The position numbers and the translations under genes were made by a program. Positions 45,222 to 57,038 of a stretch of DNA of 64,000 bases are shown piece after piece. The stretch's first letter is position 1; the number at the start of each line of letters is the position of its first letter. The stretch is from Ophiosphaerella korrae (Eukaryota; Ascomycota; Dothideomycetes; Pleosporales; Phaeosphaeriaceae): assembly GCA_028456385.1 (NCBI GenBank), contig JALNQF010000020.1, positions 310,001 through 374,000 on the forward strand, in the 5' to 3' direction. The notes beneath the pieces are model-generated. The model saw only the letters and a list, made by a program, of their open reading frames with translations. It was not told the origin of the DNA and did no database searches.

Positions 45222-46610
45222 TTGGGGAAGAGGGAGGGTGCTGGAATTTATTAGGTAATTTTATGGTTTTTCACAAGTGTAGCGATACCTAGGTATCCTG
45301 AAGATAGCGCTCAGTATTTATTTCTGCTAAAGGCGGTCATAACGGTCGTACATCTCAAGTAACAACAATCAATTAGCGGCAGAAAATGCTACTAGTGCCG
45401 TGCCGGTAACTAAAGTGGCGTCCTGGTTTTTGCACAGGAGGTGCCTAGCTTAGACCCAAGTCGGAAGAATCAACGACAGGAGTACAAAAAAATTTGTAGA
45501 GCCCGGAGATGACTGAACCTTTGCGAACCCTGTGAGATCCATGCTTTCTCCTCAACAAGGGGAGTGACACGAAAGGGGGCCCGACCTTTGCAGAATGTAG
45601 GCTTGTATAAACAAGCGAGTAGTTCTAATACATCCGTTAGCTGTGATCGATGCAACAACTTCAACACCAAGCTTAGCGCATGTTCCTCCGTCTTCGCCTT
45701 CACGAAGAGACGAGATTTTGTAGCCAGTAGTCTCAGTTTTCTGTATAGACTTGACTGTTCATGACTGTGGCTGAGTCTAGGAGGTTTTCAATTATGAAGT
45801 TTCAGCATGTGCGACTTCAACTTGTCTTTAAATTGCGCAGCAGATCCATAAAAGATATCTTGGTTGACTTGCGTGTTGACAAACTCAGCGAAATGTAGGC
45901 GGGCCAGTCAGTCCAGCTTTAGGTTATTTCGCTGTGTTTGGGTGACGTTCATGAGTGCAAGAGATGAGAAAGAAGTCCAAGTCTTTCGTTTCGGTCGCAT
46001 CGTAAGTGGTCGGGTCGCTCGAAATCCTGCATAATTTGTCGGAAAGGTACCTTTCAAAGGGGACAAGAACCTCTTGAAATCCATACTGACAGCCTGCTGT
46101 ATTGAGCATCCGTGCCTTCTTGGCAGAACTTCCTCTCACTTTTAACACTGTGTGCGGGCAATCACCATAATCTGGGCTAGGAACGAGCTTGGTCGGAGTC
46201 ATTGGCTTCCTAATCTGAACCTCTAATACTTTGATGGTGGAGGCTACCCCTATTAAATGTAAATTTAACTTATCTAAGGCACGATTTCGGACTTTACTCT
46301 ACCTTAAAGAAGCTTTCGGGTCAGACGACCTGATAGTGCCATAGCCGTCGTGCATTGATTATTTACGAGAGCCACCTCCTTATGTGCGATATTAGTGGTG
46401 AGGTGAGCTGGAAAGAGGCCACGTTTCAGACTAGAAGTAATAGGTCTTTGCAATTGATGAAGATAAATAACCTTATTCTGGAGCTCTATCTTTGTCAAGT
46501 TTATATCGTACATAACTTCTCTGTGTGTCAGGTGGCTTGTGCGGCGGGTACCTACTTGGCGTGTAGTATATCTTACAGACCGTGCAAGCGGTAACTTTTT
46601 TCCATTTAAC
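45222..46610. other. Intergenic, entry to decayed island
   Basis: No supportable gene. A minus-strand frame at 46202-45924 (starts MTPTKLVPSPDYG, 92 aa) has ordinary composition but no recognisable domain and might be an exon remnant. The DNA becomes more TA-rich toward 46250. Confidence 0.35.
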
Positions 46611-46890
46611 ATGGAGCTACCATATTCCACGCAGTGTTCGAGCTGTGGGTCTTGGGATGCGACAATGAGGTGTACTGAATGTGTGGACGCGCCAGAGTGC
46701 AAACCTAGGGATCTTATTGGTAGTGTATACTGTGACCGCAATTGCTAAAAGGAACACTGGTCGGATCACAAAGCCCGCTGCCGCATCCTAGGACAACGAA
46801 AGAAACTGTTTCGAACAGCCCATATACTCAAGGCCGCCCTATTGGGCAAGACCTCAAAGGTATTTCGTACTACGTGTACATTTTAGCCGT
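46611..46890 (+). pseudogene. MYND-type zinc finger remnant with internal stop
   Basis: The frame from ATG 46611 reads MELPYSTQCSSCGSWDATMR, then CTECVDAPE, VYCDRNC, TAA, KEHWSDHKARCR. This is a MYND zinc finger (C-x2-C, C-x2-C, C-x3-C, H-x3-C) with a stop where fungal homologues have Gln (CDRDCQKxHW). CAA to TAA is a single C-to-T change. The frame continues with RKKLFRTAHILKAALLGK and then decays. MYND fingers bind proline-rich partners. This copy is broken and lacks its normal C-terminal part. Confidence 0.7.
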
Positions 46891-47793
46891 AGCTAGCTTG
46901 ATACTAATAGATACGTAAATCTTTCGTCTCTTTGAAAACTTCAGAATAATAAACCTATTCAAAATCCCAAACCTAAGTGCAAAGATGTACTTTCGCTCTA
47001 TATTGGAGAGAAAAATAAAGGCTTACAGTAGAAGGTAAGCAATATGTAGGGCATGAATCTTATGAGGGATTACTAATTTGCCAATGTTTCAAGGTTGTCA
47101 TATCCCGTCTAGGTATTGCAGCTGGACATGAGTAAATTAAATTTTGGAAATGATAAATTATACTAAGGATCACAACTATTATATGGAAGGCAAGGACTTG
47201 GAAAGGGTAGAAAAATAATACCTGGGTAAATTTACTATTGACCGCGAGAACGCCTGACTCAAACAGCTTCGCCAACTTGAACCTTTAATCCACTTCACCC
47301 CACCAAATGAACTTTGACCTCTAATTTGTGGGGTAACAGAAACTTTGAATGAAAATAGGATCGAGGCCTTTCCAACGTTCAATCTAATTATTGCTCGTTC
47401 CTACTGCTACTTACAAGAAATCCCTAACCGAAAAACAACGACAAAATTTCTTCGTGTTTTGGGGCTATGGTGGAGGGCTGTAGGGAGCAAGCTCAAAGGT
47501 TACAGTCCTGCAACTCAAATTAATTTTGGCCGTGCCTCCAGTTACTAACCCAGCTCTCGGCAACTAATATTACCTACAGAAATCGCCACCGCACAAGGTC
47601 GTAGCCGGTGCGGTTCGACCGTCCTCCCTGCTAGCGGTGGCAACTGTAAGTACCATTTCACATAGGTTGTACCTTCTAGAACTTAGCGAGCAAAATAACT
47701 CCTAGCAAGAAAGAGGTGTAGCAAGCAGATTGTTTCTAAAGTGGCAGACCAGACATAGCATAGTAAAAGCTGGTTAAAGTGTTAGCAGTTCGC
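46891..47793. other. Degenerate, A/T-rich DNA
   Basis: About 900 bases with no gene. The first part may be the decayed continuation of the MYND gene. An imperfect palindromic stretch (gtagccggtgcggttc...) lies near 47590-47640. Confidence 0.4.
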
Positions 47794-48321
47794 TTAGCAA
47801 TCATTATCTCCTAACCGCCATGTTGTGAGGACTTGACGGGATAACTTGGTATAAGGATTTTGAGGAGTCAAGACTATTGTCCATAGCTTGCAGCGGTCCT
47901 CTATCAGTAAAATTGCTTTATTTTTAAGCCCCTGACTCTTTAACGTAAATGAGAGATTGGCCATGCTGCCCATCATGTCCGGATGGTCCGCTCCTAGCTC
48001 CTTAGGAATTTCCATTACTTGCACAAACAGCTCTTCCGCTGCATCCTATCGGCCCCTGAGACGATACGCACGACCTACCATTTCCGTACTCTAGAGCGAA
48101 TCTTCATGATTTTGACCTAGCATCTTCCTCGTCCTCTTTGAATGTCGTGTCATCGACTCTGCTTCAACCCCGTTTCCTATTTCCCAAGAATACCATGCCG
48201 CCTTGTATGGTAGTGAAGCCCAGTCTCTTAGCGAATCCACCCTCTCTGGCCGCTGTGCTGCAGCAGACTTGGCGTGCGGGGAGAGTGCTTGACACGCTGC
48301 CCAGTTACCCGCTGTACACAT
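47794..48321 (-). pseudogene. TPR-repeat fragment of an NLR-like protein
   Basis: The minus strand encodes kinesin-light-chain-type TPR repeats like those at the C terminus of fungal NB-ARC/TPR (NLR-like) proteins: VMEIPKELGADHPDMMGSMA with NLSFTLKSQGL, and before it MVGRAYRLRGR-stop-DAAEELFVQ. Stops interrupt at EDSL-TAG-STEM and at GR-TAG-DAAEEL. The second replaces the usual Trp (TGG to TAG, a G-to-A change). No nucleotide-binding domain is present. It is a broken 3' fragment. Full-length relatives act in non-self recognition, so loss here could be neutral decay. Confidence 0.7.
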
Positions 48322-48417
48322 GTTTGCATATTCTCATAATCTTCATACAGTTATAAATCCTCCTCTGGCACGATTTTATGGGTATGTTTTTGGGAACAAG
48401 GAACGGTCAATCCGTTG

Positions 48418-49755
48418 TTAAAAGGCCGAGTTAGCGTGATGCGGTCGAAATCTCGACCCGATTCCCTCCCAGCCCATGAGAGCCACGTTTTTCTCTTTTA
48501 ATTTGTAAACCTCGCTAATCTCGTACTCTTCCTTGACATTACCTCTCAAGTTATTGGGGAAAATGGTCTTGCTATTCGAGGTCAAGTACCAAATCATGAG
48601 GACCAGCGCAGTACTCGGCACGGCGAAAGCCCAATAAATACAAAAATTTGGTTGCACAACTCTAGGCTCCCGCCATTGGAGCAGGGATATCGCAAAAAGA
48701 GTTGCGAAGAAGGTAGGCGGGAGGAACACCATGGTCATTATGGCAATGGTTTTCATGGAGTAGCTGTCATTCTTCGCAGCTTGCGCTATATTTTTGCTGC
48801 TTTCTGCGTCTTGTCGGGCAAGCAGGTTAAAAATCTAAATTTCTTTGGTCAGAGCGCTCGGCACAAAGTGAGTTGGATGGGCCTTTAGACGCACGACAGA
48901 ATGTTGTGTCCGGGCCCGCCCCTGAAGGTAACTAGCTTGACAGTTGCCAGATTCGATTTGACCTTTCAACAGAACTACAGCGCGTGCAATTTCATCCGCG
49001 CTAGATTGTTTCATCATAACGCTGTTTGCACTTGAAGTGGGAGACTGTGAAATTGGGCTGTGGGCGGAGGTCGATTGAGGTGCTGAAGATCGAGAGGTGG
49101 AGGTGTTGGGGGTCGAGGCTTGGCTGGTCGCCAGCTGGTGGTGCGAGGGCTGTTGTTGTGAAGATAGGTCGTACAATATCGTCCTTGCAATCGAAGCATG
49201 TCGAACAATGTTTGCTAGCGCTGTAAGGCTTAATCCCATCTCTTTGGACTTCTCTACTAGTTCATCTGTTCCTGGAGACAGCATCGCTTCATCTTTTTCA
49301 AGCCACGTTCCATGTGCGGTTTTTGCTTCAGTGATGCGAATTCGCCTTAGATTCTCGCCAACAGAGTCCTCAATCCATTGAACAAGCTGTATGGCACACA
49401 GGAAAGAGCAGAAGCGCCAATCGTCAATCAAGTCCTTGTGGTGTTTCATTGATCGCAAGAAGCTGCTGAATATCGAATCGCGGTCACTGATCCCGTCAGA
49501 TACTCGCGGTATAATAATGACCTTTGTGGATATCTCGTGGAAGTTGTGTGACCAAAGAAGCGTATACGAGGCGGTATTGAGGTAGAAGGTATACAGAGTG
49601 TTACCTTCCTTGCGGAGCTGGAAGAGGTCATATACAGAGCAAAGGATCATATGTAGCCAATATGGGTCAAATCCGAAGTCTTGGAATATGTCCATGAAGA
49701 GTTGCTGGTCAATCGACAAAGTTCCACCGACTGGACATATTGTCTTGCTGTGTAT
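48418..49755 (-). CDS. CorA-like membrane protein, 5' end missing
   Basis: Second CorA-like gene in the window. Exon 49755-48895 and exon 48834-48418, with a 60-nt intron (GTGCGT...TTTAG), close in phase to 426 codons. Features: LHMILCSVYDLFQL, HNFHEISTKVIII, a Ser/Thr/Gln-rich insertion (about residues 190-235), then NLLARQDAESSKNIAQ. The first helix is MKTIAIMTMVFLPPTFFATL and the second CIYWAFAVPSTALVLMIWYL. The exon begins after a good acceptor (TTAG at 49756), so an upstream exon is needed. A minus-strand frame at 49979-49782 could be related, but I could not connect it. No start codon is assigned, and the gene may be 5'-truncated. It lies directly upstream of the TPR fragment in the same orientation. 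Confidence 0.6.
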
Positions 49756-50797
49756 CTAAGGCGAAAAAATGGTATGGCTTTTCAACTGCTGCTGAACCTG
49801 TAATACAAACAAGTTATTCCGCCTATGGCAGCTCTGTAGCGTCTTAGTACGGTGCGAAGAGCGTTGCAATTGAAAGCATTAAGAAGGATTTTAAGAATAC
49901 CTGCGGGAAGTTCGGCCCTCTTGACCACGCTTGGTTGAATCAGACAATTGTGCATGCGAAGTGTTATGATGAGGCGCATCCGAAGAAGAGTACGACTACT
50001 GTTTCTATATCGTCTACGTCGAAGAGAAGTTAAATTTCGGGATCTGAAAATACCTGAGACACTACGATAAGGGCGCTGTAACTACCGCATTACCCAGGCT
50101 TAGTAACGTCTTTCTATGACCTTTCAAGGTTCTCTCGTACGACCTCAAGAGTACAAAACTTGATTTTAAGATCACCCCACGTACTCGGTAATCCATGTAA
50201 CACACTCAATCCCAATCCTAAAGAGTTATTTGCTATGCGTACAGCAAGATTGCAGTGCGATTACCAGTACTCAAGCCTAGTGCTTATCAATATGCCTTCT
50301 GACCAAAACATATATGCAAATTCAGCTGAGTGTAACATTTGCATGCATGTGCTATCTCAACAGCAATCCGAATTGGCCAAAATTTCATATTCGACTCCGC
50401 AAATGGGCTCAAGAAATTTTACTTGGCATTCATACCTTGACTTTGATTGGCCCCACACTTGCCTCCTCTACGAGTGTGAAGTTGAACCAATGATAAAATC
50501 ACACCCAGAAACTGGGTCGGGCTGACCAACCTCGAGTGTAGCCCTTGCAGACCCTCCCAGTAGCCCGCTATTGATGTAACTTATTGTTATTTCACCATTA
50601 TGGTCTGAGCGATATTGCTGAGGTCAAGAGTGGATAGCTAAGGCTCAGAACTTACAATTTTTCGTCTCCCTAAACCTCAATAAGCACGAGGCTGAAGTGG
50701 CATCTCGTCCCTCCGTTAGTTTCTTCCAGTTTACCAAATCATATTAGACATGGGATAGTTCTCGTACCCAGTTATCATCTTCCCTAAATCCACGTAC
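49756..50797. other. Unassigned, possible 5' exons of CorA-like gene
   Basis: The first 250 bases may hold lost exons of the CorA-like gene. The plus-strand frame 50160-50525 (121 aa) has no recognisable feature. The remainder is the 5' flank of the chitinase pseudogene. Confidence 0.35.
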
Positions 50798-53700
50798 TTG
50801 AAAGGGATGAGGTTCATAGCGGTCATGGTCGCCTTTGGAAGTCACCTTGCTCGGTGCGCCGTGGATATCAATAGTAATCCGGTGACTAGGCTCCTTAATG
50901 TCGACGACCCGTCGCCCATCAGCGACCCAAGAACTTACTATCCCGATAAGCACGAATGTCCAGTTGTGTGTTCCGACTATGCAAACATTCACAGTTGGGC
51001 ACCATACATCTCCGTCGAGCGCCTTGAACGTTGTAAGGAGCCCATGCTTCTTCAGTTCTCCATCTCAAATTCGCTCGACGATCCCGGGACAACGATTCTT
51101 ATACGAAGCTACACACTTGGAGGACAGCAACCAGAGATTCGAATGAATGTACAATCGGTTTAGAACCCCGGGAAAGATGAAGGCCTCCTTGAAAGTAGCC
51201 TCGATACCGCACCAGCACTCTTCGCTAAAGGAAGCGAAACAACGAGAGATTTGAGCATCGTTGTGAAAGAAAGTGCAAAATTGAACTCTTCCGAAGTTTC
51301 TAAAGTCTTGGAAGGTTTACACAAATTCTTCGAGGCAAAAGACAACTGCGACAAAAACTTCATATTCGTGTACTACAAGAAGACAGTAGCAAGCATATAT
51401 GGAGGCAACGGCTACGGCAAGGCGACTGCATCTTCCTTGGTAAGTGTGATGAAGTCGTCAGTCGTAGATTCCGCAAGCACTGTCGCTCAGATGTGGTAGT
51501 GGAAGCTTGTCTAAGGGAACACTTGGCCTGTTTATCAGCGGAAGCGGTGATCTTGTGTCTGCTCAAAAAGCTGCTGCAATGTGGAGCGAAGGAAATGTAT
51601 CGAGTCTGAAAGACTAAATAATTCCAAAAACTCGAAGAATTCCCAAACATGGGAAATAGCGGCGAGGAACAGTACTGGAAGCAATAACGTTTCGTTGGCA
51701 ACCAACAGGCCTCGTATGAGAATGGTAGGCAAGATCTCACTTGTACTTAGCATAATTGCAACGCAACTCCGAACGCATATATACTACTTATTCTCCATAG
51801 TAGACCATTTACTGATGGCCACCAGGTACGAAATGCATCCTCCAAAATGCAAATGCACGCACGTGCAGAATGTCGATATATTACTATTGTCAGCGGCGAC
51901 GGTTGCGCCTCACTTGTATCTAGATGCGGTATATCTGCCACCGACTTCGCTAAATTTAACTCAAACCCCAACCTTTGCTCAACTCTGAAAGTAGGGGACT
52001 ATGTTTGCTGTTCAGCAGGCACCCCACATATTGATCCCAAACCCGACTCACCGAAGCCAGGAGCCGACGGCACTTGCGCAACGCATCTCATTGTTTCAGG
52101 TGCCAACTGCGGCATGGCTAAGCAATCCGGAGTCACTGTTAATGATATTGGAAAATTTAATAACGGCAGGACATGGGCCTGGACCGAATGCAAAGACATG
52201 TTGCTTGGATACAATATGTGCTTGAGTGAAGGTGCAATACCACCGCCCCTCCTCAGCAGGGTACTGAGTGCGGACCATTAGTTCCTGGTACTGAGCAACC
52301 ATCGAAAAAGTCTGCTTCGATTGCTGACCTCAACCCTTGTCCTCTGAAAGCTTGCTGCAGTACTCCTCAAGGTAAGCTCCTAAAAAAAATTGTAATAGCC
52401 CTTGTGTTGCTAACTTGATACTGAAAGGCGGAGGTCCAGGTACAAAGCTACCTGGGTTCAGAACTACCTGTGTCTCAAATTGTGGCAACGAGATCAAGAA
52501 GAACGGCGGTCCTCCTGCATCATTCCAACGTATAGGATACTACGAGTCGTGGAATCTTAACCGTAAATGCCTCTGGCTAAAGGCCAAGAATGCGAATACT
52601 GACGGCAGTTATACGCATATCTGCTGGGGTTTTATAGACATTGATAGTAAAACTTTTATGCCAGTTATTGTTGATAAGCATCAACAATGGGCAGATTTCA
52701 GGAAGCCAAAAGGTGTAAAACATATTATCTCGTTTGGCGGGTGGGCGTATTCTACGGAGCCGGCCACGTATAATATCATTTGAAGCGCAATTCGTAGCAA
52801 TCGAGAGACTTTCGCAACAAATATCCCGCAATTTCTTAATAACGAGGGCCTTGATGGTGTGGATATTGATTGGGAGTACCCAGGTGTAAGCAATACGTAA
52901 CCATCTTCATAGAAAGACAGTAACAGTTGCTAATCTTCGAATTTATAGGCCCCGGATATTCTAGTGGGTGGTCAGCCAACTGGCCAACCGAGCGATGGTT
53001 TGAACTACCTTAAATTTCTTACGGTCTTAAAGCAAAAAGTTAGAAGCAAGTCGGCCTCGACCGCTGCACCTGCGTTATACTGGTATCTGAAGGCCTTTTC
53101 TATGGACCGTATCCCTGTCGCCATTGACTATATCGTCTACATGACGTACAATCTGCACGGTCAGTGGGATTATGGCAACACCAACACTTTTGATTCCTGT
53201 CTGTCCGGGAAATGCATTCGAAGCCACGGTAGGCTACGTTCAAATCGAATCACGACCAGAATTGTCTGACAGTAAACTTATAGTCAATCTTACTGAGACA
53301 CGAAATGTGATTTCTATAAGTACGTCCAAAAGCCATGTTATTGGGGCAAAGGTCTTAGCACATGTAACCAAACGTTTATGAATACGCTCGCCAACAGTAC
53401 TGGGACTTCTAACCCTTTTCTGTGGCTTCAAACTATAAGTGAAATACTAACCAGGTCTCAGTTACCAAATCTGGGGTACAAAACAACAAGATCTTTGTCG
53501 GGGAGTCAAGTTATGGTCCATCCTTTCACACGGCCAGCGATGGATGCTGGCAGCCTATGTGCGAGTTTACTAGTTCACGAACAAAATCAGATGCAACACC
53601 CGGAGGGTGCACTGGAGACGGCGGCTACATTACTCTTGCGGAAATCAATGAGATCCTTGCGCGCAATGTAGGTGCTCAGATTTTCCATGACTCTGCCTCC

Positions 53701-53949
53701 AACTCAGATATCGTACTCTACAATAGAGACTACATCTCCTATATGACAGGTACGACTAAAGACACACGACGCAATGGCCGGAAGGGCCTCAACTTTGCTA
53801 GAATTATTGATTGGGCTGTCGACTTGCAGGAATTCACTCGCGACGATTTTGACGCACCGCGCTCCTGGTACACGAGGTTGCGTCGGAGGACGAGACATCA
53901 ACATCAACACTGGAGGCCTCTGTGCATTCTCATGTTCGTTTGACTTTTA
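50798..53949 (+). pseudogene. Secreted LysM/GH18 chitinase pseudogene
   Basis: Relative of large fungal class V (subgroup C) chitinases. Order: signal-like MRFIAVMVAFGSHLARCA; N-terminal region DPSPISDPRTYYPDKHECPV; KFFEAKDNCDK; two LysM-type segments (YITIVSGDGCASLVSRCGIS; HLIVSGANCGMAKQSGVT); Cys-rich linker; GH18 domain with FQRIGYYESW, HIISFGGWAYS, catalytic DGVDIDWEYPG (intact DxxDxDxE), MTYNLHGQWDYG and the closing FARIIDWAVDLQEF. Introns fit at 52372-52427, 52886-52948, about 53230-53283 and about 53320-53462. Damage: TAG at 51161; TGA at 52781 where homologues have a coding residue (CGA to TGA would suffice); frame breaks near 51495, 52240 and 53880. The C-terminal Cys domain (NINTGGLCAFSC) is cut off. 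It cannot make full-length enzyme. Confidence 0.8.
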
Positions 53950-54896
53950 GGTTAATCGCAACAAGCGGCAGGTGACGCAGACGTTTGCCCAGATTGAGGT
54001 TGATCATCGACCAGAGTTCAGTTTTGGCTCCTGGGGGCATACAGGACAGGCTGATCGGGGATGATGATGGGCTGTGGGACAATCCCTGCTGGCCGAATAT
54101 ACTTGCTCCTGAAGACCCTGGATTTTGTCTCTTGACTTTCGATTCATGGTATAAGGGCACCCCGCTGCCTTACACCTTCAGGACGGCAGCACCAACGCCA
54201 TAGGTGGAAATAATCTACAGTTTTGCGTATTGGCTAGTTTGCATTACCTTAGGATACATAATATCAACGCATATTTGGGAGATATCGCAGCCTACCCGCG
54301 CGTTCATTCTCTTGTATAGAGGGGCACTACTACCCAATCCACTTAGAAATGCCGTCTTCGCTTCGTCCAAGCTATCGTTATTGCAGGAATCAGAGAAAAT
54401 GCAGTGATAGCGCTGGATTGTAAGACGCGCTAATCTCTTGACCTTGATGCTATCATTGTCAATGCCCGAGCATGCAAAAAGGTACGGAGAGCAAGATTTT
54501 CTTTAGACCCGTTATACCACTATTCCAGTATCAGCTCGTTCCAATCCTGAACGGTGAGAGAAACACATTACCCCGATGCTGAGTGAGGACATCACCGACC
54601 TTACCCCGGTCGACATCAACATTTGTATGACGACATTGTTCAGACCTGTCAAAGTACTTGTAGCATTGCAGAGCCCGAAGTAAATTGAGTAGCCGAATGT
54701 TCAAAACAAAGTGTTCCGAAACTAGTTTCCAGCATGCATTACTCGCCTCTAGCAAGCCTTCTTCTCCTTAACCCGTCGCCGCGCTTGGTAGGTAAAAGAG
54801 GTGCCGTGAGAACGGCAGTTTTCGTCTACAAGGCTTTGATTTCCTATTTCTCAGATGCTTTCAACCCACCATTTCTCGCTTGACGTATACTCCAAC
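53950..54896. other. Degenerate flank between two pseudogenes
   Basis: No supportable gene. Short frames at 53985-54203 (+) and 54531-54755 (-) may be leftovers of the chitinase 3' end and of an unrelated sequence. Confidence 0.35.
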
Positions 54897-56603
54897 TTAC
54901 CGCTTCTTCTTCGCTGGCTGGGGTCCTGCAGATGGCTCCGGTGTCGGTTGCTGCAAACCTGAGGTTTTTGGATCGTCATCTGATAGGCTTTGATCGTCAA
55001 ATTGCTGTGAAAGGCCTGAGAGCCTTGAAGATGGCGTGTCAGATCTCTGCAGAAATTCTAACGCGGGATCCGGTATCCAGTCATCAATTGCCGTCCGGAT
55101 GATGTCCAGGAGTTGAAGGCCTTCATCCAGGGCGTTGAGGTAGATCTGACGGCATTTCCATCTAGCTCTACCATTGCGAGTTCTGAAGTCGAATGTGTAA
55201 ATCTCTTCTCGCCAACATAGTATATTTTAGCCTTCGATTATCGGTCAGTGGCCGTACAATCTGACCATGCGGTGGTCATGAGATATTGAGTAAGTCAAAA
55301 TTTTTCCATGAAGTTCGTGTTCCCTCCCAAAGAGCCTGAAGAGTGCAACTAGGCCTCGTAAAGCGACGGTGTGACTGTGAGCATTCTGCCGATCCGCAAT
55401 ATCAAGTCCAATATTTGCACTTTTCACTTCGCGTGTCATGAATGGGAAGAGCATATAATATGTAGCTCTGAAATGGGATTTGTCGTCCAAGTCTCCAAGG
55501 GCTGCAGCTTCTCGAGTTGCTCGGCTGAAAATGCAGATACTTTGAATCCTACGGCTGGGTCCGGTTGAGGGCGGGTTTGAGTGATTTTTTTTTTGCAGTT
55601 GTTCCATCCTTCGTCAACGCTTTGGATAAAGGGGCTGAACTTTGCGTCTCGAATAGCCATGACTTCGACATTTGGAAAAATAAGCTGCGAAATTGTTTCC
55701 TTAATCTTGGCTTCGTTGCGATCTTGAATTAGGACAATCGTTGCCATATAATGGTCGCCGCTGAATAGAGAATCCCTTGGTATTGGCTGCTCATTCTCAA
55801 GCAGCCTCCGACAGAGCTCGTTATTAAACTCCTTGATGCCTTCCGAGACCTCGCCTGGATATTCTTGCATGAAACTTCCATTCGCTTCAAGTTTGGCGGC
55901 ATATCGTGTATCCTGGTACCCCTGATCGCTGGGCGAGCTGGATGCGATGCTGGATGAGGATCGCTTTCGTTGGAGAGTTTTCCTTTCTGCAAGTAAACGA
56001 CGCATACCGTTGAGATACTCATAGCCAAGGAGGTCTTTCGTTTGACATCGCACCGTATCTGATTCTGCTACAACTCTCTCCGCCCATTCTGTAATATCCA
56101 AGGTGCTGTGAAGGACGAAGTCGTCGACAACTTTCGAGCCGGCAGTCTCGCTGCTCGGGAATAAGGACCGATACCTTTTATGTGATTGTTCTGTCGGATC
56201 GAGGCTGTTCTCTCGAGATCGCTTCCGCGTTGCCACTTTCTGAGTAGAGGATGCTGTTTGATTGCGATTGCTAGTTCGGGAGCGTAAGCTTCTTCGCAAC
56301 AAATTGTCCTCAACGGCTTGTTCCTGGGTATCGTTAGATTACTTACAACGACAGGCGCTGTCGCAGGCTTGCCTCTTTCTGCTTATTATTCGTCTGAGAT
56401 GTAGACTCTTTGTCAATCACCAACGTCTTCTCAATACAGGAGGTTCGGAGGCGGGTAGGGCGTTCACGGTCCCTGGGTGCGCTTCGGGGCTTTAGAACAT
56501 GCTCGGTACAACCGCACAAGGTGCATTTACAGACTTTTATCCTCTAAGGGTAGCATAGGCAGTCTTTTCTGGGCGGCTAGAGGCTTCGAACGGGTAGCCA
56601 TGT
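54897..56603 (-). pseudogene. DUF7924-type protein pseudogene
   Basis: Resembles a fungal family annotated as DUF7924. Reads from ATG 56603 (MATRSKPLAAQKRLPML) through a poorly preserved basic N terminus, then a long open frame (56302-55436) with STLDITEWAERVV, GYEYLNGMRRL and FNNELCRRLLENEQ. A one-base loss near 55497 shifts frame. The domain then continues SHFRATYYMLFPFMTREVKS, NIGLDIADRQNAHSHTVALRG, LTYSISHDHRMVRLYGH, followed by TGA (55247-55245) and TAA (55229-55227), and a final open stretch ends ...QPAKKKR-TAA at 54897. The EVK...DIADRQNAHS block recalls a restriction-like nuclease core, but that is conjecture. Known function: none. Multiple breaks mean it is inactive. Confidence 0.7.
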
Positions 56604-56827
56604 TGTTTGAGTCGAGACATCGAGTGCTTATGTCTTGCCGCGGGGTTTTGATGCGGAGTTGTCTATAACAAAACCCATCGACAATGTCAAGCCATTGGGG
56701 TGCTGCGACGTACGTGCTCCTATCCCTGCACTCCGGCACGTCTATACTTCTGCACTCATGCGAAATGCGCCATCACTCCATAGTAGAGAGCATTGTTGTG
56801 GAGTACCTTGCGGCTCCAGCGGCCCAG

Positions 56828-57038
56828 TGATAACACTGTAGTTAAAAGGGTTGTATTGCATACAAGAGTAGATACAATAAAGTGATAGTTGATGAGGTTG
56901 TTGGTTGATGAGTTGTCTGCTCTCTTTGGAGCTCCTTATATCCCTATTTCCTGAGCCTGAGCGTCTCTCGGTTGCTCTTCGGGTACTCCTTTTGCTCCTT
57001 TAACTCACTCTACTATAGCATCACCAAAGTTCTTAACA
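56828..57038. mobile_element. Possible LTR-like relic
   Basis: Bounded by TGATAACACTG and ...GTTCTTAACA (TG...CA ends). On the minus strand it has a TATA-like GATATAAGGAGC and a T/A-rich 3' part typical of LTRs. No target-site duplication is found, so this is only a candidate. Confidence 0.3.
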
